Below are positions 18,221 to 27,019 of a stretch of 64,000 nt of DNA, one piece after another. The stretch's first letter is position 1. Each line of letters begins with the position of its first letter. This DNA is from Roseburia_C amylophila (GTDB lineage: Bacteria; Bacillota; Clostridia; Lachnospirales; Lachnospiraceae), in contig NZ_JAOQKI010000004.1 of assembly GCF_025567465.1 (NCBI RefSeq), positions 1-64,000 of the forward strand, written 5' to 3'. Under the pieces are notes generated by a model. That model was not told the origin of the DNA. It was given only the letters and a program-made list of their open reading frames with translations, and ran no database searches. Made by a program: the position numbers and the translations under genes.

Positions 18221-19406
18221 ACAGGAATATATGGATTGTGAAGATAAAGCATTATTACATACTTATAATCGTTTCCCGCTGGTATTAGATCATGGTGAGG
18301 GCGTATATCTTTATGATACCGATGGAAAGAAGTATCTTGATTTTGCGGCAGGTATTGCAGTAGAAGCGTTGGGATACAGCAATGAAGCGTATAAGCAGGC
18401 ATTAAAAGACCAGATTGATAAAATTACACATACTTCAAATCTTTATTATAATGTCCCGATTATGGAAGCTGCAGAAAAATTCTTAAAAGTTTCCAAAATG
18501 GACAGGGTTTTCTTCACCAACAGTGGAGCAGAAGCCATTGAGGGAGCAATTAAGGCAGCAAAAAAATATGCCTATACCAGAGATGGTCATGCAGACCATG
18601 AGATTATAGCCATGAACCATTCCTTCCATGGAAGAACCCTGGGTGCATTATCCGTAACCGGAAATGCCCATTACAGAGAACCGTTTGAGCCACTCTGCGG
18701 TGGTGTGAAATTTGCAGATTTTAATGATATTGAAAGTGTAAAAGCTCAGGTAACAGAAAAAACATGTGCCATTATTTTTGAAACCGTGCAGGGAGAGGGT
18801 GGAATTTATCCGGCAGAGGAATCCTTTATGAAAGAGATTTCAGCACTCTGCAAAGAGAAAGATATTCTTCTTATTTTAGATGAAATCCAGTGTGGAATGG
18901 GAAGAACCGGAGAAATGTTTGCATGGCAGCATTATGGAATCAAACCGGATATTATGACCAGTGCCAAGGCATTGGGCTGTGGAGTGCCGGTAGGAGCATT
19001 TGCCATGACAGAACGTGTGGCAGAGAAATCCTTGGCACCGGGTGACCATGGAACCACATATGGAGGTAATCCGTTTGTCGGAGCAGCGGTCAGTAAGGTG
19101 ATGGACTTATTTGAAGAATTAAAGCTTACAGACCATGTAAAAGAAATCGCAGTTTATCTGGAAAGCGAACTGGATAAGCTGGTAGAAGAATATGATTTTA
19201 TTACAGCCCGCCGTGGTATGGGACTGATGCAGGGGCTTGTAAGCACAAAACCAGTTGGAACCATCGCAGCAGAAGCATTAAAAGAAGGTTTAATTATTAT
19301 AACAGCCGGCGCAGATGTAATCCGTATGGTGCCGCCACTTGTGATTGAAAAAGAGCATGTGGATGAAATGATAACGAAACTGAAAAACGTACTGGATTGT
19401 ATGTAG
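18213..19406 (+). CDS. argD: Acetylornithine aminotransferase
   Basis: This PLP-dependent class III aminotransferase converts N-acetylglutamate semialdehyde to N-acetylornithine. Visible motifs are FTNSGAEAIEGAIKAAKKY, NHSFHGRTLGALS, LDEIQCGMGRTG and the PLP-lysine motif TSAKALGCGVPVGA. The start MNKQEYMD overlaps the argB stop and is preceded by GGAGG at a rather long 12 bases; an alternative start seven codons upstream would lengthen the overlap. The 397-residue length fits the family. Confidence 0.95.
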   Translation: MNKQEYMDCEDKALLHTYNRFPLVLDHGEGVYLYDTDGKKYLDFAAGIAVEALGYSNEAYKQALKDQIDKITHTSNLYYNVPIMEAAEKFLKVSKMDRVFFTNSGAEAIEGAIKAAKKYAYTRDGHADHEIIAMNHSFHGRTLGALSVTGNAHYREPFEPLCGGVKFADFNDIESVKAQVTEKTCAIIFETVQGEGGIYPAEESFMKEISALCKEKDILLILDEIQCGMGRTGEMFAWQHYGIKPDIMTSAKALGCGVPVGAFAMTERVAEKSLAPGDHGTTYGGNPFVGAAVSKVMDLFEELKLTDHVKEIAVYLESELDKLVEEYDFITARRGMGLMQGLVSTKPVGTIAAEALKEGLIIITAGADVIRMVPPLVIEKEHVDEMITKLKNVLDCM

Positions 19407-19415
19407 GCAGGGTAT

Positions 19416-20561
19416 ATGAAAAAGAAAACAAAGGAAATCATAGAAACAACAACGCTGGCAGTGGGAGTTATCCTGCTGTCAGCGGCTGCTTTTTACAGCA
19501 GCAAAGAAACAGGGAAAACAGAGTTAAAAACAGACAGAAAAGAGCAGATAACATCTGAGCAGGAAACAAAAGAAGCATATGAAGCAGCACAAAAGGAGCT
19601 ATCCTTTTGGTACAGCGATGCAGACTGCAGGAATTATTTTGAACAGTGTGCAGTGGATTATTATGCCAAAACCGGTATCGCAGTGGGGATCCGTTATGTA
19701 GATGAGGAATCTTATCTTGAACAGATTTATGATGCAACGATGACGGAAGAAGACTATCCGGATTTGTATCTTGCCTGGAATGATGCAAAAGATAAGGCGT
19801 ATTTATATGGTGTTGCAACGGAAGAAGAATACCCATTGTTTTTTGATACACTGGTGATGGTATATCAGAAAGAGAATTTCCCGGAAGCACCGGAGAGTAT
19901 TTCGGAAATTTTAGACTATGGACAGAATAACCTTTTAGGAGAAGGTGTAGGAAATCTGCTGGAATGGAATGTGGCAGATGGATTTTATGATTATCCATTT
20001 GTGGGGACTGAAGTGGAATGGAATGAGACGGACTATACCCTTTTGACGACATATGGAGAAAAATATAATGATGAATTAACTTTCTTTAAAAACCTTTCAG
20101 AAACCGTGGGAATTGATACGGATGAAATTGACAGAAATCAGGTGGTGGAGAATTTTAATCAGGGGGCATCTTTGTGTGCAATCATTGATTCTGATGATTT
20201 AAATAAGATGACAGCAGAAAATTATGGCGTTTGCGGGCTGCCGATGTTAGACGATACCACACCGATGCAGGGGGTTGCCAGAACGGGGATCCTTTTGGTA
20301 AATGAATTTTCGGGGGAAAAAGATATGGCGGCTGATTTTGCTGCTTTTATAGAAAAAGAAGAAGTGGATACCCTGCATGCAATGACTGGTCATATTTCTA
20401 CAGATGAAGGTGCCAGCCGGGATGAAGCAGAACAGGCAGCTTTTATGCAGTATCAGAACAGCCAGCTGGTACCGGATGCTGCAAATGCAGGTGAGTTCTG
20501 GTCAGAATTTACAAGGCAGATGAAGGCATTGTGGAATGGTGGAAGCCTGCCACAGGAATAA
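19416..20561 (+). CDS. Extracellular solute-binding-like protein, membrane anchored
   Basis: A 381-residue exported protein. Residues 10-28 form a hydrophobic signal-anchor (TTLAVGVILLSAAAFYSS) with no lipobox cysteine, followed by a charged spacer. The mature part resembles family 1 sugar/polyamine-type binding proteins: FWYSDADCRNYFEQ, ADFAAFIEKEEVDTL, EFWSEFTRQMKALWNGG. It starts 10 bases after argD, so it may ride on the arginine transcript, though its ribosome site is weak. No permease or ABC ATPase genes are adjacent. It could be a receptor or an orphan binding protein; the ligand is unknown. Confidence 0.6.
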   Translation: MKKKTKEIIETTTLAVGVILLSAAAFYSSKETGKTELKTDRKEQITSEQETKEAYEAAQKELSFWYSDADCRNYFEQCAVDYYAKTGIAVGIRYVDEESYLEQIYDATMTEEDYPDLYLAWNDAKDKAYLYGVATEEEYPLFFDTLVMVYQKENFPEAPESISEILDYGQNNLLGEGVGNLLEWNVADGFYDYPFVGTEVEWNETDYTLLTTYGEKYNDELTFFKNLSETVGIDTDEIDRNQVVENFNQGASLCAIIDSDDLNKMTAENYGVCGLPMLDDTTPMQGVARTGILLVNEFSGEKDMAADFAAFIEKEEVDTLHAMTGHISTDEGASRDEAEQAAFMQYQNSQLVPDAANAGEFWSEFTRQMKALWNGGSLPQE

Positions 20562-20575
20562 TTTGAAAATACTAC

Positions 20576-20604
20576 TTGTATAAAGGGCAAATTTTCGTTA
20601 AAAT
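20576..20604 (+). promoter_or_regulatory. promoter of the comEA-like/two-component/comEC cluster
   Basis: TTGTAT (20576-20581), a 17-base spacer and TAAAAT (20599-20604) lie about 65 bases before the ComEA-like start codon. Confidence 0.6.
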
Positions 20605-20631
20605 AGAAAACAGTAAGCATTAGGGGACTTT

Positions 20632-20659
20632 CTTACATAACAGAATTTATGTAAGGGAG
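20632..20659 (+). promoter_or_regulatory. RBS-sequestering hairpin ahead of the ComEA-like gene
   Basis: CTTACATAA (20632-20640), loop CAGAAT and TTATGTAAG (20647-20655) form a perfect 9-bp stem whose right arm runs into the ribosome binding site AAGGGAG (20653-20659). Formation of the stem in mRNA would partly mask the site. As DNA it could equally be an operator. Confidence 0.5.
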
Positions 20660-20667
20660 TGATACGG

Positions 20668-21243
20668 ATGAAAAAAGTCGGGTTATTAGCTCTGGCTTTA
20701 TATTGTGGGATTATATATACGGCATGTGGAAAAGAAGATACCGTATATTTTGAGCCGGATACGCAAATGGAGAGTGAAGAGGTTACAGAAGCTGTCTTAT
20801 GCCCGCCGGCTTCTTGTTATGTATATGTCTGCGGTGAGGTAGTGCACCCGGGGGTATATGAAGTGGCAGAGGGAGCCAGGGTCTGCGATGTATTAGAACT
20901 GGCAGGAGGCTTAAAGGATACTGCAGCAAAAGAGGCACTCAATCAGGCAGAACCGGTTGTTGACGGACAGATGATAAAGGTGCCGGATCAGGAAACTTAC
21001 CTTTTGCAGCAGACAGGGAGTGCTGATTCGGCAGCAGAGCCGGAGGATGGCAGAATTAATCTGAATACTGCATCAAAGGAACAGCTTATGACACTTTCCG
21101 GAATTGGAGAATCAAAAGCTGAGACAATTATTTCTTACCGGGAAAAAAATGGCGCATTTCAGACTATTGAAGATTTAATGAATATTCCCGGAATTAAAAA
21201 TGGCGTTTTTGAAAAAATAAAAGATAATATAAGGGTTAACTGA
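20668..21243 (+). CDS. comEA: ComEA-like DNA-binding lipoprotein (SLBB plus helix-hairpin-helix)
   Basis: ComEA binds incoming double-stranded DNA at the cell surface during transformation. This 191-residue protein has a lipoprotein signal peptide ending YTAC (lipid cysteine about residue 19). An SLBB domain (YVYVCGEVVHPGVYEV, residues 50-110) is followed by a C-terminal tandem helix-hairpin-helix (INLNTASKEQLMTLSGIGESKAETIISYRE and FQTIEDLMNIPGI), split here for readability. The ATG is 8 bases after AAGGGAG. B. subtilis ComEA is anchored by a membrane helix rather than a lipid, a minor difference. It lies five genes upstream of holA and four upstream of comEC. Confidence 0.85.
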   Translation: MKKVGLLALALYCGIIYTACGKEDTVYFEPDTQMESEEVTEAVLCPPASCYVYVCGEVVHPGVYEVAEGARVCDVLELAGGLKDTAAKEALNQAEPVVDGQMIKVPDQETYLLQQTGSADSAAEPEDGRINLNTASKEQLMTLSGIGESKAETIISYREKNGAFQTIEDLMNIPGIKNGVFEKIKDNIRVN

Positions 21244-21251
21244 GGTGTAAA

Positions 21252-21941
21252 ATGGCAAAAAAAGTTCTGGTTGTGGACGACGAAAAATTAATAGTGAAAG
21301 GAATCCGTTTTTCATTGGAACAGGATGGAATGGAAGTAACCTGTGCGTATGATGGTGAAGAGGCACTGCGTCTGGCACAGGAGAATAAGTTTGATATGAT
21401 TTTACTGGATATCATGCTTCCGAAGATGGATGGATTTGAAGTGTGTCAGGCAATCCGGGAGTTTTCTAATATGCCAATCGTCATGCTGACAGCAAAAGGC
21501 GATGATATGGATAAAATCTTAGGACTGGAATATGGTGCAGATGATTATATCACCAAGCCGTTTAATATTCTTGAGGTGAAAGCCAGAATCAAAGCAATTA
21601 TGCGAAGAACTGCTGCCAGTGAACCGAAGGAAGAAAATTCCAAAGTGATAGAGAGCGGCGATTTAAAATTAGACTGTGAGAGCCGCAGACTGTTTGTCCA
21701 GGGAAGAGAGATTAATCTGACAGCCAAGGAATTTGACTTGTTAGAGCTTCTTGTTATGAATCCGAATAAGGTATACAGCCGTGAGAATCTGCTGAATCTG
21801 GTATGGGGTTATGAATATCCGGGCGATGTCAGAACGGTGGATGTTCATGTGCGTAGACTGCGTGAGAAGATTGAACCGAATCCGAGTGAGCCAAAATATG
21901 TGCATACGAAATGGGGTGTAGGTTATTTCTATCAGAAATAA
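21252..21941 (+). CDS. OmpR/PhoB-family response regulator
   Basis: A 229-residue DNA-binding response regulator. The receiver domain (about 4-115) has the acidic pair D9/D10, phosphoacceptor D53 in LLDIMLPKMDG and the switch lysine in DDYITKPF. The C-terminal winged helix (about 130-226) shows LTAKEFDLLELL and RTVDVHVRRLREKIE. It follows the ComEA-like gene by 8 bases and precedes its cognate kinase by 32. The whole sequence resembles WalR/PhoP-type regulators; the regulon cannot be read from here. Confidence 0.93.
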   Translation: MAKKVLVVDDEKLIVKGIRFSLEQDGMEVTCAYDGEEALRLAQENKFDMILLDIMLPKMDGFEVCQAIREFSNMPIVMLTAKGDDMDKILGLEYGADDYITKPFNILEVKARIKAIMRRTAASEPKEENSKVIESGDLKLDCESRRLFVQGREINLTAKEFDLLELLVMNPNKVYSRENLLNLVWGYEYPGDVRTVDVHVRRLREKIEPNPSEPKYVHTKWGVGYFYQK

Positions 21942-21973
21942 CAGCGATAAGCAGAGGATGAAGGTACAGACTT

Positions 21974-23422
21974 ATGAATAGAAAAAAAGGTATTCGTAAT
22001 TTTTTGAAAAGCATGAAATTCCGGCTGATTTGTCTTTTTATGCTGATCGGTATTTTGACCGGAATTTTAATCCGGACCGGGATTTTAACTGCTTATGAGA
22101 AACATGCAGTTTCTAACCGGAGTGTAGATGTAATTGGTCAGGCAAAGATTCTTGCAAACCAGATGGTATCCACAGATTATATCAATGGAGCGGAGTCGGA
22201 AAGCATCACTTCACAGTTGCAGCAGATGTCACGTATTTATGATGGAAGAATTCTTCTGATAGATTCTTCTTTTCATATTATAAAAGATACTTATGATCTG
22301 GATACCGATAAAACAATTATTTCAGAAGAAGTCATAAAGTCATTCCGCGGTGAGGATTCTATGAATTATGATGTGGATAATCATTATGTGGAAATGACTA
22401 TTCCGCTGACTACAGATAACGTAGAGTCAGGGGAGAAGAGTATTATCGGAGTGCTTCTTATCAGTGTTTCGACAGATAGTATTCTTGCCAATCTGGAATA
22501 TATGAGAAATGCTGCATTAGTGCTTCAGATTTTCGGGGCAGTTTTACTGTTTGCAGTCAGCGTATTTTTATCCGTTCGTCTGACAAACCCGTTGAAGAAT
22601 ATGGCATCCTCTATTGCTGAGATTCAGAATGGATATGGAACCAGTGATGGGGAGCTGATGATTAAGGATTATTCTGAAACAGTTCAGATTTCGGAAAAAT
22701 TTAATAAACTTTATAGCAGAATGAAGATGCTGGATGACTCCAGACAGGAATTTGTGTCCAATGTGTCCCATGAGCTGAAAACACCGCTTACTTCTATGAA
22801 GGTACTGGCAGACTCACTGAATGGACAGGAAGATGTTCCGGTAGAACTGTATCGTGAATTTATGTTAGACATTGGAAATGAAATTGAACGTGAAAATAAA
22901 ATTATCAATGATTTGCTCTCGCTGGTTAAGATGGACAAGTCTGCATCAGATTTGAATATCACGTCAGTTAACATCAATGAGATGCTGGATTTAATTTTAA
23001 AGAGATTAAAACCGATTGCGGAAAAACAGCATGTAGATCTGGTGTTGGAAAGCTTCCGGCCTGTTACAGCGGAAATTGATGAGGTAAAGCTGACGCTTGC
23101 CATTACCAATCTGGTGGAAAATGCAATCAAATACAATAAGGAAGACGGTTGGGTACATGTGTCCCTGAATGCAGATTATCAGTATTTCTATCTTAAGGTA
23201 GAGGATTCCGGCATCGGTATTCCGGAGGATTCCTTAGAGCATATTTATGAAAGATTCTACCGCGTAGACAAGTCCCATTCCAGAGAAATAGGTGGAACCG
23301 GACTTGGACTTGCCATTACAAGAAATGCAATATTAATGCACCGTGGTGCAATTAAGGTATTTAGTACAGAGGGTGAGGGAACACTCTTTACTGTGCGGAT
23401 TCCGCTGAATTACATTGCCTAG
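21974..23422 (+). CDS. Sensor histidine kinase (PhoR/WalK-like)
   Basis: A 482-residue membrane kinase that should phosphorylate the preceding regulator. Transmembrane helices lie at about 17-40 and 179-202 and bracket an extracytoplasmic sensor of about 140 residues. A HAMP-like linker follows. The H-box SHELKTPLTS carries the phosphoacceptor H266. The ATPase domain shows N box NLVENAIKYN, G1 DSGIGIP and G2 GGTGLGLAI. The stop overlaps the ribosome site of the next gene (a GerMN lipoprotein), so the two are tightly coupled. Confidence 0.93.
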   Translation: MNRKKGIRNFLKSMKFRLICLFMLIGILTGILIRTGILTAYEKHAVSNRSVDVIGQAKILANQMVSTDYINGAESESITSQLQQMSRIYDGRILLIDSSFHIIKDTYDLDTDKTIISEEVIKSFRGEDSMNYDVDNHYVEMTIPLTTDNVESGEKSIIGVLLISVSTDSILANLEYMRNAALVLQIFGAVLLFAVSVFLSVRLTNPLKNMASSIAEIQNGYGTSDGELMIKDYSETVQISEKFNKLYSRMKMLDDSRQEFVSNVSHELKTPLTSMKVLADSLNGQEDVPVELYREFMLDIGNEIERENKIINDLLSLVKMDKSASDLNITSVNINEMLDLILKRLKPIAEKQHVDLVLESFRPVTAEIDEVKLTLAITNLVENAIKYNKEDGWVHVSLNADYQYFYLKVEDSGIGIPEDSLEHIYERFYRVDKSHSREIGGTGLGLAITRNAILMHRGAIKVFSTEGEGTLFTVRIPLNYIA

Positions 23423-23432
23423 GAGGTCTGGC

Positions 23433-24395
23433 ATGAAGAAAATTGCAGGATGGCTGAGTTTTATCCTTCTGGTATCGCTGTTCACAGGGTGTGGCAGACA
23501 GGAGACGGATGACCCGGCGTATCATATTTATTATCTGAATAAAGAAAAAACAAAAGTGGTAGAGCAGCCATATGATTTAAAAGAGGGCAAGACAGAGGAC
23601 ATGATAGCCACTCTTTTAGATGCGTTGTGCACCAATACGGATAGCGTGGAGTATCAGAAACCGGTTCCTGGTGATGTTACAATTACAGACTGGTCACTGG
23701 AAAGCAATCAGCTGTTCCTTTATTTTAATGATAATTATTCCAAAATGCAGTCTACGGATGAGGTGTTGTGCCGGGCAGCAGTGGTAAAGACACTGGTACA
23801 GCTTCCGGATGTAAAATATGTATCTTTTTATGTGGGAGATGCACCGTTGGCAGACAGCCGGGATAATGTAATCGGACTGATGACAGAAGAAAGCTTTGTT
23901 GAGAATCCGGGAAAACAGATTAATTCCATTCAGACAACAACATTACATTTATATTATGCAAATGCTGATGGGAACGGACTGGTAGAATGCGAAAAAGAAG
24001 TACAGTATAGCAGTAACATTTCCTTGGAAAAACTGATTATGGAGAATCTTTTAAAGGGACCGGATGATAAGAATTTGAAAGCACCACTTCCGGAAGGAAC
24101 AAATCTTGTCAATGTTACGACAACCAATGGAACCTGCTATGTTACATTAGATGAGGCGTTCCTGAATCAGAATTATGAAATACAGGAGCCAATTGTCATT
24201 TATTCTATTGTAGACTCTTTATCGGAGATTTCAACCATCAGTAAGGTGCAGATTTCTGTAAATGGAAAGACCAGCGGTGTTTACCGGGATAGTTTTGCAT
24301 TAGACCAGCTTTATGAACGGAACCTTGACTATGTGGTAAGTGCAGATGAGAACGAGACGGTATCTACAGAAGCACAAATAGAAGAGACACCTTAG
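23433..24395 (+). CDS. Lipoprotein with two GerMN domains
   Basis: A 320-residue lipoprotein. The signal peptide (MKKIAGWLSFILLVSLFTGC) ends in the lipobox FTGC at about residue 20. Two GerMN modules follow: about 50-150 (EDMIATLLDALCT ... YVSFYVGDAPL) and 175-290 (LEKLIMENLLKGP ... VQISVNGKTSG). GerM of B. subtilis, also with two such domains, acts in sporulation and germination; other GerMN proteins sit beside two-component systems that sense the envelope. The start is the ATG 5 bases after AGGAGGT. Its place between the kinase and comEC suggests it is an accessory partner of the kinase. Confidence 0.82.
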   Translation: MKKIAGWLSFILLVSLFTGCGRQETDDPAYHIYYLNKEKTKVVEQPYDLKEGKTEDMIATLLDALCTNTDSVEYQKPVPGDVTITDWSLESNQLFLYFNDNYSKMQSTDEVLCRAAVVKTLVQLPDVKYVSFYVGDAPLADSRDNVIGLMTEESFVENPGKQINSIQTTTLHLYYANADGNGLVECEKEVQYSSNISLEKLIMENLLKGPDDKNLKAPLPEGTNLVNVTTTNGTCYVTLDEAFLNQNYEIQEPIVIYSIVDSLSEISTISKVQISVNGKTSGVYRDSFALDQLYERNLDYVVSADENETVSTEAQIEETP

Positions 24396-24474
24396 GAGAA
24401 GGTCTTAAGAAGAAGTATCTTATAAGTAACATATTAAGAAGAAACACCTTAGAAAAATATTTAGGAGGGGTTAT

Positions 24475-26976
24475 ATCGAAATTATAAAACGCCCCTTATG
24501 CTATGGAACGATATTGTTCCTGTGTGGTATTATTGTCTGCCTGTCTGTTCCGACGGTCATAAAAGTTATCCTTATCAGCTTTGTGGCAGGGTGTCAGATG
24601 TATCTGCTGTATGCCCTGCGGCAAAGAAAACGGAGGGTATACCGGTTTACAGCAGTACTTGGAATAGGATTTTTTCTGCTGGGAATTGCAAGAATCTGGT
24701 ATATGCAGCAGCAAAGCTATACCATTGAGACGATTTTAAAAGAGCAGGAGACCAGCCTTTCTGTAGAAACAGATGCTTCCAGAGGCTGGCAGACGGAAAA
24801 TGAAAAGACAATTTTACAGGGGAAGATAGAGAAAAAAGAACGAAAAAACAATCAGACAAGATTATATCTTAATCATGTTTTCTTACGGATTGGAGATAAA
24901 ACCTATAAAACCAATTCTGTCCTGGTTCGACTGAAGCAAGAACCATCTGACCAATCGTGTCGTATTGGAACAACCATTGTATTAGAAGGAAATATCCGAC
25001 AACTGAATCGCGCTGCCAATGATGGTAATTATGATGAATTTCAATATTATCACAGTCTGAATATGGATTATCATTTTGATGCCGAAAGGATTTGTGGTGA
25101 ATATGGAAGAGAAGATGTACTGGCAGAGAAATTATTTATGATAAAAGAAAAATTAAAAGAAGATTATATAAATAATTTATCGAAAAGAAATGCTGGGATT
25201 CTTGGAACAATGCTTTTAGGAGATAAAGAACTTTTGGAAAAGGAAGTTTCAACAGTCTTTCAACAGGCAGGAGCCAGCCATGTGCTGGTAATCAGTGGAA
25301 TGCATATTTCCTGCATTGGACTGTTCTGCTATGGACTTCTTAGAAAAAAAGGAAATTCTCTTTGTGCCTGTACGGCAGCGGTTGTATTTTTGCTCTGTTA
25401 TGTGAAAATGACCGGGATGGGAATATCTGCTATCCGGGCATGGATTATGTTTGCACTTCTTATGGCAGCCAAGCTGTCCGGGCGAAGCTATGATAGCAGA
25501 ACCGCTCTTTCTGTGGCAGTGCTGGTGCTTTTATGGGAAAACCCGTATCTGGTTGAAAATGCAGGACTCCAGTTTTCGGTAGCTGCAATTCTTGGTGTGG
25601 TAGTAGTGGCAAAATGTATTGGACAGTTGTTTCCGAGGGAGCAAAAAGAGCAAACACAGGAACGGAAAACAGGCGATAAGGCGGCAAATAAAATACGGGA
25701 AAAATGGAAACGGCAAATCCGGCAGAACTTTTTAGTTTCGCTTTCCGTTCAACTTACAACACTTCCACTGGTGGCATACTATTATTATGAAGTGCCGGTT
25801 TATGCTTTACTTCTGAATCTGTTGATAGTTTCTTTGTTAAGTATAGTTTTAATAAACGGAATAACTGCAACATTGCTCATGTGTATGGGAAAAATTGTTG
25901 TAGGAAGGCTGTTTGCGGGACCGGTAATCATGATGTTGGAATTATTGCTGGACGGAATTTATGTGGGAGTCAGCTGGTGCAGCCGGCTCCCGGGAGCTAC
26001 GAAGATAGTAGGACAGTGGCCGATACAGCGCATTATATTCTATTATCTGATGCTTGCAGCCACCTGCTTGCTGATAAAAAACCGGACAAAGAAAAGCGGA
26101 AACAGAGATGGGAATAGAAATACAAATATACTCCTTAGAAAGTTTCCGATTGCTTTGATTGGAAGCGTGGTGTTACTTCTGGTTCTTCGTCCGGTAAAGA
26201 GTAATCATCTTATGGCAGTTCTTGATGTGGGGCAGGGAGATGGCATCTATGTACGACTGGGGGAAGATACCAATCTTTTCCTGGATGGCGGAAGCACTGA
26301 TGTGTCTAAGGTGGGAACGTATCGGATTTTGCCATTTCTAAAAAGCAATGGAATCACGAAGATAGATTATTGGTTTATAAGCCATTATGACGAAGACCAT
26401 GTGAACGGATTGTTAGAAGTTCTTGAGACGGAGTATTCTGTTGAAAATATTATATTGCCTGGAAAACAGCCGGATGTAAAGAATTATCAGAGCATATGTG
26501 CACTGGCAGAGCGGAGAAACATTCCCATCGTATATATGAAAGAAGGAGATTGCATAAGAAGTGGCGAGGATACCATAAGCTGCCTCCTTCCGGACGGAGA
26601 GTATCAGGCAGAGGATGAGAATGGAAAATCCATGATATTGCTCTATCAGACGAAATATATTTCCGGGATATTTACCGGAGATGCCGGAGAAGCAGAAGAA
26701 AATTGGCTCTTAGAAAAGCAGCGGTTGTGGAAAGTAGATTTTCTTAAAGTAGGACATCATGGCTCAAAGTATTCCTCGACAGAAAAATTTTTAAAAGCAC
26801 TTTCGCCGGAACTGGCATTGATTTCCTGTGGGGAAAACAACCGATATGGACACCCTCATCAGGAGACTATAAATCGATTAAAAGAAGCTTCGGCAGAAAT
26901 TTTTGATACGATGGAAGGCGGTCAGATTTCGCTGGAAGAGGAAAAGGGAAGGATCACAATTCACAGCTTTCGGTAA
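24475..26976 (+). CDS. comEC: ComEC/Rec2-type DNA uptake channel, start codon non-canonical or uncertain
   Basis: ComEC forms the membrane channel that passes single-stranded DNA into the cytoplasm during transformation. It has an N-terminal membrane/OB region, the multi-helix Competence domain (about 230-520, with SHVLVISGMHISCIG) and a C-terminal metallo-beta-lactamase domain with SHYDEDHVNG and VGHHGSKYSS. Homologues typically begin M-K-R-P-L, and here the frame reads IEIIKRPLCYGT with no ATG/GTG/TTG before a TTG at 24514. A strong AGGAGG (24463-24468) lies 6 bases before ATC at 24475, with ATT at 24481 and ATA at 24484 also in frame. The coordinate given assumes the ATC; the conservative start is 24514. 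Confidence 0.85.
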   Translation: MEIIKRPLCYGTILFLCGIIVCLSVPTVIKVILISFVAGCQMYLLYALRQRKRRVYRFTAVLGIGFFLLGIARIWYMQQQSYTIETILKEQETSLSVETDASRGWQTENEKTILQGKIEKKERKNNQTRLYLNHVFLRIGDKTYKTNSVLVRLKQEPSDQSCRIGTTIVLEGNIRQLNRAANDGNYDEFQYYHSLNMDYHFDAERICGEYGREDVLAEKLFMIKEKLKEDYINNLSKRNAGILGTMLLGDKELLEKEVSTVFQQAGASHVLVISGMHISCIGLFCYGLLRKKGNSLCACTAAVVFLLCYVKMTGMGISAIRAWIMFALLMAAKLSGRSYDSRTALSVAVLVLLWENPYLVENAGLQFSVAAILGVVVVAKCIGQLFPREQKEQTQERKTGDKAANKIREKWKRQIRQNFLVSLSVQLTTLPLVAYYYYEVPVYALLLNLLIVSLLSIVLINGITATLLMCMGKIVVGRLFAGPVIMMLELLLDGIYVGVSWCSRLPGATKIVGQWPIQRIIFYYLMLAATCLLIKNRTKKSGNRDGNRNTNILLRKFPIALIGSVVLLLVLRPVKSNHLMAVLDVGQGDGIYVRLGEDTNLFLDGGSTDVSKVGTYRILPFLKSNGITKIDYWFISHYDEDHVNGLLEVLETEYSVENIILPGKQPDVKNYQSICALAERRNIPIVYMKEGDCIRSGEDTISCLLPDGEYQAEDENGKSMILLYQTKYISGIFTGDAGEAEENWLLEKQRLWKVDFLKVGHHGSKYSSTEKFLKALSPELALISCGENNRYGHPHQETINRLKEASAEIFDTMEGGQISLEEEKGRITIHSFR

Positions 26977-26983
26977 GTATACT

Positions 26984-27012
26984 TTGATAAAGAAGTAAAA
27001 ATATAGTATAAT
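26984..27012 (+). promoter_or_regulatory. holA promoter, positioned for a leaderless transcript
   Basis: TTGATA (26984-26989), a 17-base spacer and TATAAT (27007-27012). The -10 ends only 7 bases before the holA ATG, so transcription should begin at or one base from the A of ATG. No Shine-Dalgarno sequence is present between them. Confidence 0.65.
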
Positions 27013-27019
27013 ATCTTTT

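Noticed and set aside
24498..24728. ATG-started frame near the expected comEC start
   Set aside because: It is in a different frame from ComEC, ends after 76 codons and encodes no ComEC-like sequence, so it does not solve the comEC start problem.
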